DNA of 64,000 nucleotides from Prunus persica. Lineage: Eukaryota > Streptophyta > Magnoliopsida > Rosales > Rosaceae. This document shows, one piece after another, positions 44,911 to 57,945 of the stretch. The stretch covers positions 9,673,401-9,737,400 of the forward strand of contig NC_034009.1 of NCBI RefSeq assembly GCF_000346465.2. The letters run 5' to 3'. The notes beneath the pieces are model-generated. The model saw only the letters and a program-made list of their open reading frames with translations, did not search any database and was not told the origin of the DNA. Each line of letters begins with the position of its first letter. Within the stretch, counting starts at the first letter, position 1. The translations under genes and the position numbers were made by a program.

Positions 44911-47900
44911 TGATTACGACAAGGAGGTGGTCAGCCTAATATTGATTCTGCTGTGCATGACATTCCTTTTTGCCAACTCTTCATCTACTTTGCATTGGAA
45001 ATTATTTGAGCACTGCGTGAATCTAGACACACTTTCAAGCTATTCGTGGGCAAGAGCTGTTTCATACTACATGAATGAATCCTTGACCGCAAAAGCAAAA
45101 GCAAAAGCAAAGAAGGGAGGAGAAGCCTCTATAGGAGCTGTTTCGGGTTGCACTATCCTAATATTGGTAAGTAAACAGTGGCTTATGCAATGCATTTTGA
45201 GTTTTAGGCAATGCAGTTTCCATTTAGTGCAATGCAATTTCCATTTACTGCAATGCAGAAATGGAAACTGCAACGCAGTTTCTGTTTTATCCTATGCAGT
45301 TTCCAACTTAATTTCTGATATATCTTGTTTTTGAACTGTGCAGTTTCTACTGTGTGAGAGGACAAACATCATACAACCAATCCTTGGCAAGAAGAAAGAA
45401 ACTCCTGCCATTCTTAGATGGAGTCTTGTGGAACTCCACACAAGATTCAACCAAATAAAGGACTTGAATGACATCGAGGTATGCAATTTATCGCATGTTC
45501 TGTTTTAATGTATCTTGAATGTGAATCCATGCTAAATCATTCTCATTGTACAGGGTATTTTCAAAACTCCTAAAAAGCGAAAAACTACCAGGGAAGAGGA
45601 AGACACTGTTGAGAAGGTAATTGAAATCTGTATACAGTGCATTGCAGTTTGTGTTTTCTACATTGCAGTTTGCATTTTATCCAATGCAGTTTCTGAATCA
45701 TTCAATCTCATTGTACAGGGTATTTTGAAAACATATAAAAAGAGAAAAACTACCGGAGAAGAGGGAGACCCTCTTGACAAGGTATAAGAATCTCTAAACA
45801 GTGAATTATGCATTTCGGTTTTCGTTTCCTCGAATGCAATGCAGTTTCTAATTAGTTTCTGTTCAATATGCAGGAAAAAGAAAAAGAAGATGATGAGGGA
45901 AAACCTGATGATGCAATTCAATTATGCATTTCGGTTTTCGTTTCCTCGAATGCAATGCAGTTTCTAATTAGTTTCTGTTCAATATGCAGGAAAAAGAAAA
46001 AGAAGATGATGAGGGAAAACCTGATGATGCAATTCAAGACCTCTTGGTGAAGTCCATGACAGACCAAATCAACTACCGCCAACAACAAGATCCTAGCTTC
46101 GTTTGCCCGGAAAGATTACAACTGTGGAAGGATGAAAAGAATGAAGACAGTGAGAAGAAAATGAAGGAATTGTGGGATATATTTATCCAAGCAGAAAAGA
46201 GATCAAAGGAGCTGGAAGTGGAGTTGGCAACATACATAGAGAAATTAGATAATGAAGAATGTGTGACTGCCACCATGACAGTGGAATCTACAGTTCAGCT
46301 TAATGAAATACAAAATCTGAAAAGGAGGATTGCAGAATTGGAAGGCAAGGAAACTGGTATTGACATGGAGAAGATTGCCAAGAAAAAGGAGATTCAAGAA
46401 AAGTACAAGGCAGAAATTGAAAGCTTGTTGTCAGACCCAACAATCTTTGAAATGGAGATGGATCTGCCTACAAAACAACCAACACAACCAGTTGAAGAGA
46501 AAGAAGAAGAAAAGCAACAAGAAGAGAGAGAAGAAGAGAAGAAGCAAGATGCTCCAGCACCTGATGTTCCTTCAAGAGTACAAAGGGTGAAGAACAGAGA
46601 AAGAAAGAGGCTTCAAGCATCTTGCTATGTGTACGAAAAAAATAAGAAAACAAAAAAGGAGGCAAAAAAGGATGATGAAGAACTACCACAATTCAAGCTT
46701 ATCTCTTCCGAGGAGGTATGCAATTACTGCAGTTCAAGCTGCTGCTTTTTTCTATTTTCTGCATTGCAGAAACAGAAACTGCAATGCAGTTTCCGTTTCC
46801 TGCAATGCAGTGTGTTATCTGCTTTACAGAAATGGAAACTGCATTGCAGTTTCTGTTTTATCGAATGAAGTTTCTAATTAGTTTCCTTTCAATCTGCAGT
46901 TAACACAAGAGGCATCTCAGCCCGATGCCACAAATCCAATTCCTGACCCCCCTAAAGGAACGAGCCTTCATGATTCAATACCTGTGGATCTACAACAATC
47001 AAGTGATGAAGATGAAGCACAAGAAAAGCAAACAAAGAAAAAACTAGGATGGGGTCAGAAAAAGGTGTGGCAGAAAATTCCAAAGCCGGACAGGGAAAGC
47101 ATTGAAAAACACTACTTAAGCACTCAACTTCGGTAACATCTCTATTCCAAAATAACAATTCTTTCATCTTTTAATTACAATTAAACTAAAACAAATCTTG
47201 TGAATTTCATGTATTCGAATCCACAGTGATATCTTCTGGGCAGGACTCAATGATGAGAAAGTGACAAACCATGATCTCAAAGATATTGTATGGGACCTGG
47301 AACTGTCACAAAACGTAAGTATTTACCAATTCTATAACACACACTGCACTGTATTTTTTATTTGTGCTACCTATATTCCCCATTTATAATTCCATTTTTC
47401 TCCAATCAATGTGAAACAGGTCATTGAGGCCTATATCCAAATAGAGGAGGATAAAATAGAGCCCATGCAGACAGAGAGTCCACAGTACATGTCCACATGG
47501 ACTTGGGTAAGTATTATTTTGAAAATTCAAAATTGTTTAAACAGACAATGCACTGCAGTTTTCGAAAAAATATATACTAACAAATTGCCATTCTGTGATA
47601 TCAGGCTTACATGCAAAGCTTCCTAGAGCCATCTTGGCACAGGTTCCTGTATGAACCCTTACTTGAAAAACTCGGGAAATGCAATGTTCTTTTCTTCCCA
47701 ATTATTTCACAAGAAGAGTTCCACTTCACACTTCTCACATTTCACAAAAATGAACGAAAGTGGAGACACTACAATCCACTTAGATCGTTGGGACGTAGAA
47801 AAGAAGAAAGGTGCATTGACATTGCTCGAAACTTTGTAAGTGGAATGAAACTGTCTTAATTTCTCAGCACAAACACAAACAGAAACTGCATTGCAGTTTC

Positions 47901-48461
47901 TGTATTATACATACTGCCTAATTTCAGACCAAAACTATAATATGCAATGCACTGATTACCATTTCTTTTTCTCTTTTTTTCTTCTTCTTTAAACAGGTTA
48001 ATATTGTTGAAGGGTGGCTAGAATATATAAGACCTCAAGCACGAGTGTTCATAGAAACAAAAAAAAAACCAACACTTGTGAAGCAAAAGGAAGGGCCCCC
48101 AACACTTGTACAAAAAGATTTGACTCCAAATGAAGAACTCACTCTCAAATGGATTATGCAAAATCCATTGCAGTTTCCATTTGAGGATGACATGGAATGT
48201 GCTCAACAAAGTGCATCTTCGTAAGAATTGTGTCTACTCAACTATTCATTACAGTTTGAAATCATTCAAAAGCAAAAAAAACTAATCTCGTATTTCATTT
48301 GCAGATTGGATTACGGCATGTTCGTCATGTTCTATATGGATAAAATAGCACAAGGACAGCCCATTCCAAAAAGCGTGGACAAGAAATTCATGAATGAATA
48401 TCGAGCACAATATGTCACAAAACTCCTACACCACAAAAACTGTGTAATTAATCGTCTCTAG
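44261..48461 (+). CDS. Ulp1-like (C48 peptidase family) protein carried by MULE, probably inactive
   Basis: I read ten coding exons with GT-AG borders: 44261-45166, 45344-45478, 45555-45617, 45719-45781, about 45990-46715, 46900-47132, 47227-47313, 47420-47505, about 47605-47836 and 47998-48220, then a last exon 48305-48461. The N-terminal part resembles the DUF1985-type region of plant transposon Ulp1 proteins (FGTKSFQITSNAVTQILGLP). The middle is acidic, coiled-coil-like and Lys/Glu-rich. The C-terminus is the C48 fold: His of EEFHFTLLTF (codon 47722-47724), Asp position reading His, and LDYGMFVMFYMD where DCG is usual (Tyr codon 48312-48314). Active members cleave SUMO or related modifiers; this one likely cannot. 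Exon ends are by eye and small errors are possible. Confidence 0.75.
45806..46037 (+). repeat. 116-bp tandem duplication across an intron-exon border
   Basis: 45806-45921 and 45922-46037 are the same 116 bp, covering intron end, AG acceptor and the first 45 or so coding bases. The first copy lacks a splice donor after its exon part, so splicing probably uses the second acceptor (about 45989). Confidence 0.9.
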
Positions 48462-48599
48462 TGATTTGCCTTTCGTTAACTCAAGACAATATGTATCTTA
48501 ATTCTTGTGGATGTTTGTAAATATTTCTAGTTATGGTATATGAGAACATATTTCCTATACATGTGCATAAACTGTAATATAATCTTGGAACAGGATGCA

Positions 48600-49440
48600 A
48601 CAAAACCAAAAGGAAACAAACAAACTGCAATGCAGTTTCTGCAACAAAATCTGAAATAAACAGAAACTGCAATGCAGTTTCTGCAACAAAATCTGCTCAA
48701 AATCTGAAAACAAGCATTGAATGGCAGTCGAAAACGAATATCCACTCATTAAACAATTGTATAATTTTCATTAACTTCAAAAAAGAATCACAATATCCAA
48801 AAATGTGAAAAAAACCCAAAAGATAAACAGAAACTGCACTGCAGTTTCTGCAACAAAATCTGAAATAAACAGAAACTGCAATGCAGTTTCTGCAACAAAA
48901 TCTGCTCAAAATCTGAAATAAACAGAAACTGCAATGCAGTTTCTGCAACAAAATCTGAAATAAACAGAAACTGTAATGCAGTTTCTGCAACAAAATCTGC
49001 TCAAAATCTGAAAACAAGCATTGAATGGCAGTCGAAAACGAATATCCACTCATTAAACAATTGTATAATTTTCATTAAATTCAAAAAAGAATCACAATAT
49101 CCAAAAATGTGAAAAGAACCCAAAAGCCAAAGCCATAATCAAAGTACTAAAACTTTGTTCAAAACACATTTAAGTAGGTCAGCATTGAAATGTAGTTTCT
49201 GCTCATAATCTGCAACAAAATCTGCTCAAAATCTGAAATAAACAGAAATCTGAAATAAACAGAAACTGCAATGCAGTTTCTGCAACAAAATCTGAAATAA
49301 ACAGAAACTGCAATGCAGTTTCTGCAACAAAATCTGCTCAAAATCTGAAAACAAGCATTGAATGGCAGTCGAAAACGAATATTCACTCATTAAACAAATG
49401 TATAATTTTCATTAACTTCAAAAAAGAATCACAATATCCA
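48600..49440. repeat. Palindrome-rich tandem repeats between the two MULE genes
   Basis: Three related units of roughly 230-300 bp contain eight copies of the palindrome with arms CAGAAACTGCA and TGCAGTTTCTG, plus the phrase GCATTGAATGGCAGTCG. The block lies between the convergent 3' ends of the Ulp1-like and transposase genes. Open frames translated from it on the minus strand are repeat artefacts. Confidence 0.9.
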
Positions 49441-49573
49441 ATTAGACGCGGTGTAGCCAATTACAAGCAACTAAAACTGCAATACAGTTTTTGCAAAAAG
49501 TGCAACGCAGAAACTGACTATATATTCGCTAAACCATATCTAAAATAAAAAATTGTCAAATGAGAAGGAGTGT

Positions 49574-51887
49574 TCATATAATAGCCTTGCAAGTCTTCCT
49601 ATTGTGCCCAGCAACACTGCACCGACTGCGTTTCAATGGCCTTTTAAATTCACCAAAAACTTTGATCCTCTTTGTTGGTGGTCTTCCGGCTGGCCTCTTT
49701 GTAATTGGCGGAAGCACAACTCCAGCGGCAGAACCATTGCTGCCCAATCCTTTCCCAATATCTGGAATAGGAAAAATAGGACTCTCATAGGCTTTTCGAA
49801 AGAAGTCGGTTTTGTAGTAACACTCCACGTAATCATAAACTGAATCTCTCTTTGCTAGGATTGCAGCCACTGCATGTGTGCAAGGAAAACCGTCAATTTG
49901 CCAAAGACGGCAAGAACAAGTCCTTTGCTCGAGATCAACCATCACAGAATAATCAGCAAATACTTCAAAAATAGTGCTATTAGAACGACGAACTACCCAA
50001 GTCCTACCGGCCTCCGCATTTTCACAGAGTCTAGTCTCCATCTCCGGACACAAAACTGTTGTCCACTTCTCCGCTTCAATTCTTCGTTGAGAATTCAATA
50101 CCATCAATTTCTGTCGAATCCCTTCTATCAAAGGTAGCACCGGCAAATCTCGAAACACACCAACCCAATTATTAAAGGACTCCGCTAAACTGTTTTCCAT
50201 CTCCCCATAACGCATTCCTTTGAAAAATGCGTTGGCATAGTGATCTCTAGACAAATCAGATATAAATGTCTTCACTTTCGAACTCCCAACAATCACCAAC
50301 TCCTCCATTGCTACCTTAAACTCTTCCTCCGTAACAGCATATGCGCATCTACTAAATAAATTGATAACACGGTCTTGGAGCAGTTTCCCATAACCTGACT
50401 TCGGGTACTTTGATATCAAATTCTGTTTGAGGTGATAATAACAGTAAGAATGAGGCCATCCGGGAAACACAAACCCCATTGCATTTAACAAACCTAGATT
50501 GCGGTCCGAGAAAAAGGTCACCACTCTCCCCATCGGTAGCAATATAGAAGCCAAATGTTGAAGAAACCAAGTCCAATTCTCCTCTGTCTCAGAATCAACA
50601 ACTCCAAAAGCTAGAGGATAAAACCCTGCAAAACAAAACCAAAAGCACAAGTATAAGCAAAAAAAGGAAACTGCAGTGCAGTTTATGAAAACAAATCTGC
50701 TCAAAAAAGGGAAACTGCAATGCAGTTTCTGCTAAAATTGCAACAAATGAAAATCTGCAATACATTACAGTAACCATACCTTGATTTCCATTCTTTCCCG
50801 AAGCACACAGAAGCTGCCCCTTGTACTTGCTCTTCAAAAACGTAGCATCAATGAACAACAAGGGTATGCAATATTGAAATCCAGCAATGCAACCGCCAAA
50901 AGACACAAAAAACCGTCGAAAGCGATTAATTCCAGCTTCACAATCAAGAGTGCAGAGAGAACCAGTGTTAGTTTCCTTTACGGCGTCCGCATACCACACT
51001 AACTCGTTGAAGGACTTCGACTCATCACCGTGAACGTCCAATTTAGCTAACTCTTTGCCAAACCATGCGTGGTAGTATGAAATGTCTATACCATAATAAT
51101 CTTTGAACTCGTGTATAATCTCAATTGGCTTCAGCTCTGGTTTTGCACGAATTCTGTCCACAATGAGGGAGGACACCACACGAGACCTCATCATCTTACT
51201 CTTTGATTCCCGTATCCGACCCGCACATGTATGAACATTATTTAACGTCCGAATTACAAAACTGCCAGTAGCTTCACAACGAGAAGCATAAACACGCCAG
51301 CTGCAACCCTCCAATTTCTTATTCGAACAAACAGCAACCACCCGCTTCTTGTCATTGCCGGCATATTCAAAATTAAATCCTACTTCAAGAGCGTACTTGC
51401 ACAATTTCAACCGGAACTCCTCTGCACCACCGTCAAACTTCTGCCCCACATGATGTATGTATGTCTCCCACTCATTCGACAACAAAGGCTTAGCACTTGC
51501 TCTCTTCGACCTGCCCAAAAATTCGTTTCTGTCTTCGACAGTACTAGAACACGACGACTCGCCCTTTTCACATGCTATCAACTCCTTATTTACACAAAAA
51601 TCACCACTATATTCACTGCTCCCGCATAAATCCTTCACTAAAATATCAACAGTCTTCTCATTTGATATCAACAAAAATGTCCTCATCAAGTCCAAATCGC
51701 TATCCGTTTCTAGAAAACAACTCGGATAACTGGGCACCGAATACCGTAATGTGAAACAACCCAACTGCAAACCCCTAAACCTCAGACACAAAGTCTTCAA
51801 AATATCAACCATGGATGACTCTGATGAAACTGAAAACATGATGGTTTCCGACTTATATGTGCACTTGGCAATGACACACACCTCCAT
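49574..51887 (-). CDS. MULE (MuDR-type) transposase
   Basis: Two exons, 51887-50780 and 50625-49574, joined by a 154-bp GT-AG intron, encode about 719 residues with no break. The open frame reaches Met 51920, but MEVCVIAKCTYKSE at 51887 follows a likely splice acceptor and is preferred. Order of parts: PB1-like N-terminus; Mutator DNA-binding domain (AEEFRLKLCKYALEVGFNFE, CSWRVYASR); MULE catalytic domain with Asp in FIDATFLKSKYKGQ (about residue 346), Asp in FFSDRNLGLLNAM (about 407), the YCYYHLKQN motif and Glu in LAESFNNW (about 516); SWIM zinc finger CSCRLWQIDGFPCTHAV (about 611). The C-terminal zinc knuckle is incomplete (RSRCSVAGHNRKTC, first Cys replaced by Arg). It excises and inserts the element by binding its TIRs. 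Confidence 0.93.
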
Positions 51888-51929
51888 TAGCCTTGAAAAT
51901 GCAAACAAAACAACAAACAAAAACAGAAT

Positions 51930-52877
51930 ATCAAAACACGTTTGACTTCATGAGCAGTTATAACATTCCCATAAACCCTAGCAAAAAGCACTCTGAAATT
52001 GAATTATGGAACCAGAAACTGCATTGCAGTTTCTGGTTCAAAATTTGCTACAAACAACCAGAAATCAAAATGCAAAGACAGTACTGAATATCAAAACACG
52101 TTTGACTTCATGAGCAGTTATAATATTCCCATAAACCCTAGCAAAAAGCACTCTGAAATTGAATTATGGAACCAGAAACTGCATTGCAGTTTCTGGTTCA
52201 AAATTTAGTACAAACAACCTGAAATTTTGAATCCAACGATTTTGAATGGTTAATCCCTATAAACGAAGCAAAACCTAAACAAAGAGTAGTTTTGAATCCA
52301 ACGATTCATCCATTTTTCCAAAAACTGCATTGCATAAAGAACAACAGCAAAAATGTGTAATCCCTAAAATCGAAGACAAATCTGTGTTAGAGGGTCATTT
52401 TCTTACTGTTTTTTTCCCAAGAGAGTGAAAATCGCTTCGATAGTCGTCAGTGGTTGTCGTTGTTGGTGGTGGTTTCTGCTCGTCGTCGTTGCTGGTCGTC
52501 GTTGCTGCTCGTCGTCGTTGCTGCTCGTCGTTTCTGCTCGTCGTCGTTGCTGCTCGTCGTCGAACGAAATTTGCCTGCCAAACGAACGAAATCTGCTGCC
52601 AAACAACTGAGCTCGAAGACGAAACAGAGAAGAACACGAAGCTGCTGCCAAACGAACGAGAACGAAAACGAAACAGAGAAGTCGCGCCTTGTTTAAACAT
52701 TCAGGGGCAAAAGCGTCATTTACTGTATAGGTTTACAAATGGGCCAACGAATCTGGGCCTCTCTTTGGGCTAATCCAAAATAGTAATTTTTTCCTAGGTA
52801 TTAAAACTAAAACCAAAATATCCAATATCTTACAAACTAATTAATAAAGTTAATTATGTCTAAAACCTAATTTTTCT
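51930..52877 (-). repeat. Right long terminal inverted repeat of MULE
   Basis: It is the inverse of the left arm: two units of about 160 bp with CATTCCCATAAACCCTAGC-like sequence (from 51960 and 52120), each with the CAGAAACTGCA palindrome, then CGTCGTTGCTGCT repeats (52455-52560). It contains the 5' leader region of the transposase gene. Confidence 0.85.
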
Positions 52878-54866
52878 TTAAATTTATCTTATGTACGCAC
52901 CGTAGAATGAAACATAAAAGTGCAACTACTGCATCGTACCAATTTGTTCTTTTATTTATTTATTTATTTCACTTAAGGGGATTATGTGTGAAGAGGGTTA
53001 TCAATGAAGGGAAAATTAGCCGTAGGCTGTTCATAAAAAATATATATATATATACATAATTAAAAAGAAGTTGGCAGTAGGCTAAAAATGTAAGAACAAG
53101 ACGGAAATACTTTTCGTTTTAAAGAGAACTTTACATAGATGTCCTACACAAGAATGTCCTCGAATAGTCCAAGAGAATTGAATTCATTAGTTCGTCTTAT
53201 CTTCTATTCCTTGAGTGTATTGTTAGATGAGCTATGAGCCTTGGTTTGATGTGAGCCTTTGGATGCAAGTGTGGCATGATTGTCATTAGTAGGCATGGGT
53301 GGGATAAATTAAATTTTAGGCTGGTAGAATAAGGTCATCTCCAGTCATGGGTCATAGGCCAAATGTAGCTCTAAAATAATGCAAAACTCATCTTCAACCA
53401 CGGGCTAAAAAATATTTGGCCAAATTTGGAGGGCCACATTTAACCATTTAGCCCTCCAACCAGGCCACTTGTAACCCAGCTATACCCCAGGCCAAATTTT
53501 TTTGTGGACCCAGAGTATGTGTTGCCCAAGAAGAGAAAGTATCACGCATGGGTGAGAGCATGAAATATCTCGTACAACTCCAGATCCAAAGGCTTATATT
53601 AAAGGTGCGCTAGCATCAGCTAGCCGTTACCTTTTTCTCCTTTTTTTTCTTCTTTTTTTTTTTTTCTCTTTTTGCATTTTAAATGTATATAAATATATTT
53701 ATAAAAAAATTTTAAACAATTGGTTCCTACCGTTGGGAGGTCAGCACCCTTCGAAATGCATCAAATTTTTTTTTCTTTTCAAATTTGTCGTTGTTGGCTT
53801 TCTTTTCTTCTTTTTTTTTTTAAAAATTTTAAAAAACCTAAAATATGTCTATAAATATCTCAAAATTTCTTCAAAAATATTCCTGCACATTTCTTACGAA
53901 TTCTATCACATTCTATATCTATTCACAACTTTCCATACTCAACACGTATAGAATCTCAAATTGCCAATAAGAACTCGACACGTACACTTCCCATGCTAGG
54001 GAAACTTTACTTTGCCCCGTGCTGAGCATGGTTTTGGGCAGGGAGGAGAGAGAGCACAACTTGACTGAGTAAGAAGGAATCTAAATGGGTGCTTGTCTAA
54101 AAGCAGTAATAAATTTGACCATTTTATGTGTTTTTGTTTTTTTTTTTTTTGGTGTGAGGAACTTGCTCCCAAAGGAGTTAGAGATGGAGCCACCCACTGC
54201 TCACTATTGTAGTTAGGAATGTTTTTTCATGCAGCATTTGGGATGAAAATTTGAACAATTAATCCGCATCCACATTTACAGTTAGGGCTCATCAATGGGT
54301 CAAGCCGGGCTAGCCTGGCCTAAATTTAATGAGCTTGGGCTGGGTTGGGTTGGGCCGGGCTTTAAAGAGGAGAGAGAAAATATCGGGCCGGGTCGGGCCA
54401 AGTTTTTTTAGAAAATTCAAAGCCTAAGTCCGGCCCATTAGCCAGGCTTGAGAAAGCCCATCGGGCCGGGCTGGGCCTAAACGGGCCCTACTTCATTCAA
54501 AAAAAATCATAAACTTAATCATAAGGGCATTTAGTCCAAATTTGAGATTAAACTCACTTAATTCTAATATTTTTACATCAAACCAAATTCATAAAATACC
54601 CAATAAAGTCACACAACTTATAAAATTTTCCACAAAAATAATAAAACCAAGTATTATTTGTGAGGTTATTACATAATTAGATCGTAATACATTTTAAGAA
54701 ATAATTTTTAAAAATAATAAGTATCAAAAAAATATTTTTTAAAAGGATGGTATGAATAAATATGCAAATATTTGGTGATGTGTTCAAGAAAAGCATGATT
54801 ATATTTGCTGGTACAATTATGTTTCGTGATATGATTATATTTGGAGATGTGATATGTTGTTCATCT

Positions 54867-54897
<31 letters not shown>

Positions 54898-54928
54898 GTT
54901 GAATTAATAATCGACACAAATTAATATG

Positions 54929-55188
54929 TGTTATAAAACTAGAGGGAGAAAATGTAGAGAGAAGTGATATGCTAAAGATAAAGCTTCACCATCTTTATTC
55001 ATCCCTTAATCTTTGGTAGAACCACCTATTTATAGGCTTACAAGATAGAAGATTGAATACCATCATTTACAATATACCTATAGGTTACAAGTACTAATTA
55101 CAAATACTTAGTGCATAGGTTACATAAAATCCAACGGTGGAATATTAAGAGGTATGGTGGTCATCCACCAACTCATGTATTTACAACA
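54929..55188 (-). repeat. 3' LTR of young LTR element
   Basis: TGTTATAAAACTAGAGGG to TTTACAACA, 260 bp. Confidence 0.93.
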
Positions 55189-57945
55189 CTCCCCCTTGGA
55201 TGTCCACCATACAATGACATTGTTTCCTCATTAAAAACCTTGCTTGGAAAACCCAGTGGGACAAAACTAAAGCGAAGGGAAAAAGAGTGAAACTTTCTTC
55301 TGAATCATTGATATGGTGTTGGATGAGCTTATATTGCCTCGTTAAAACCTTGCTAGGAAAAATCCAGTGGAACAAAAACCTAGTCGAAGGGAAAAAGAGT
55401 ACAACGCCCGCCTTGAATGTAGTAGAATTGGGATGCTCCCCCTGATTGATATCTCCCCCTGATTAATATCTCTCCTTCTCTGATTTGAGCAATACAAGCA
55501 ACATTGTCTTCATACATGATCATCTATCACACTATTCAACCTGCTTTTCACTTTTCAAATGATTGAAATCTTTAGGAGTATCAACAACTAATTTAGTAGT
55601 TAGAATATGTTACAACAATATCAAATTTGAATTCAAAATACTCAAACTCTTAGTGTTAACTCTTAATTAAGAATATTGTGGTACTTTATATCCTTCAAGA
55701 GGTTGCTTCATCCGATATATCTCAAATATTTCATGAGCTTTGCGGATTTCCATGTACCATATAGTCTTAATAAATATGCATTTAACACATACTATAAGTT
55801 CTGCGTTAAAGTAACAACCGCACTTATAGAAATGTAGATGCATTTACGATGAGATTGGAGACTAAAACCACATGTCTCTCCCAGGAAACCTTATGTCATA
55901 TTAGTGATCTTATTTCACTTCACAAACACCAATTCGTAACCTTCATACTGAGCATTTGTAATTTGGTGTTTGAGTTATAGGTTCAATATCCAACTCTTCT
56001 TATTTAGTGATAAATGGAATTGCCTATTTCCATTTTTGGCCAATCACTTAACTTGTCGACATTCATGAAACGTGATTTAATATAATCATAGCCCTTGATG
56101 ATTGTAGTAGCTACTAATAAACCAAATGTATCATCAATTTGTGGTCCCACAATTCTTATGTGCATGCGCATGCATAATTTATAATCATCTCATTGCTTTG
56201 GGGTACCAATGCCTCTTCAGGGGCTTATGTTGTCACTTATGGGACAAACACCTCTTTTACAATGAATTATTTAGAATATGTGGATCATAACCTCCTATAG
56301 AGCGTTATTTTTTTATAGGGCTTGAATTTTTCAAATAATCTCCACTTCTAGGGAGTTAAGTTTTTAGAACCTATATTTCTGACATGCTTCAGGCATGCAT
56401 TATATATATAGTCACCATGTTAATGGATTGTGATACGAGAATATCAATCCATGTTAGCATATGTACAACTTATATATGCATTATCTTGATGAGACAAAAG
56501 CGGATTGATTCAACACTATTTCACAACGTTCTTTAGGAATTGTCATTTCTCCCCCTAACGGCGGGAAAATTGTCTCAAAATGTAGGAAAATAAACTCACA
56601 GTCGTTATCAAATATGTGACCATTTTAGTAGGCACATTCAGTAAAACTGGTGAAGTGATCCATAATTAGATGTTGTATAGGCTCACAAATATCCCTTTGA
56701 ATTATTTCAGAAAAGATGGCTCAAAGTCAATTTTTGACTGAGATGATCTTATGACAGCTTTTATTTGTGAGCGTTCTTTGTAATGATATTGTTGGACAAG
56801 ACAATAATTTGAGTCTTTAAACGATGTCCTTACAAATTTATAAAAATCTTATGCATCATTGTGGGACATGGATTGCCAAGATAGTCATGTCACAACATAA
56901 AAGTTATTCGGTCAATGAACTTCTAGTTCATGACATCATAATCTTCAACTATAATAGTTGTGTAATATTGGGGCCTCAAGAACTTTTGGTTCATAACATC
57001 ATAAACTTCCTACCCACAAAAGAAAGTAGGAAGTTTCTCCAATAGACGCCTCTGGCTATTAATATTGGGGCGGTAATACAAAACATTACCATTGTAAAAC
57101 GAAATTAATTAATAACCTAACATAAATAAAATAAAATATAATAAAATAAGTAAAGTGGTATAAACAAGGAATAAAATAAATCAATTAAAGATTATGAAAT
57201 TCCAAGATAATCCAATATGAATGTGGATTCAATATGTAGATAAAACTACAAGTTTAAGAATTGGATTTCCAACCAATTCAGGTTCATATAGGCACAAATA
57301 AGTAATGAACTTCAAGTTCATATATAGTATTAAGATCCATGAAAAACTATGAACTTCAGGTTCATATCAATATATATTCGAAACTTCAGGTACGAATACG
57401 TAGATCTAAATAAATTGAATTAATAGTTGTGCTTTGAACTTCATACTTAAATCGATGTATATGCACTCGAAACTTCTGGTTCAAGTTCTTGACATATGTA
57501 GGCCTCATGGAATTCTGATTTTGATTAATACAAAATCGAGGAGTTTTATGTCCTTATGTGCTCTTTAAATTCGCGGAACTTCACGCCCTCAATTATTTGG
57601 AATCAAAGAACTTCAAGTTCTGATTCAATCAAAAGGACTCTATATCCTAATCTAGTTATATGATGAGGATCACGGAACTTCGGGCCCCTAATCTTTTGTA
57701 TAATTCAAACTCATCATAATAATTAAGATCATACTTAAAATTAAATAAACAAACAAATAAAAACAAAAACATGGCATTATATTCATGTGTAATAAGAAAA
57801 AGAAATTTTTTTTCTTAAACAAGCATGATGAAGTCTGATGGTGAGTACAAAGAAACTCTATACCATGTGATGACTCTAGCTCATATAAGAAGAAAGAAAA
57901 TTCAGAGAAAGAAAACATACCAAGAGCAATGTCGTGCTGATAACG

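Larger units (their letters stand above)
43010..52877. mobile_element. MULE carrying transposase and Ulp1-like gene
   Basis: Copy A has the uninterrupted site (GGTTAAATTTATC near 6582), so the 9.87 kb here is an insertion; TTAAAT flanks it on both sides (43004-43009 and 52878-52883). The target duplication is imperfect beyond those six bases. The outer 1-1.2 kb form long inverted repeats. Inside are two convergent genes: a Ulp1-like gene (44261-48461, + strand) and a MuDR-type transposase (51887-49574, - strand). Their 3' ends are separated by a palindrome-rich repeat block. Plant MULEs that carry Ulp1-like genes are known (for example Kaonashi in Arabidopsis and CUMULE in melon). The transposase is undamaged, so the element could be autonomous. 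Confidence 0.93.

Noticed and set aside
48527..49386. Cys-rich minus-strand open frames with repeated FRFCCRNCIAVSV-like sequence
   Set aside because: They are direct translations of the 23-bp palindrome repeat block between the MULE genes.
48600..49440. Evenly spaced palindromic repeats resembling a CRISPR array
   Set aside because: Eukaryotic transposon context, spacers are themselves repeated, and no associated genes.
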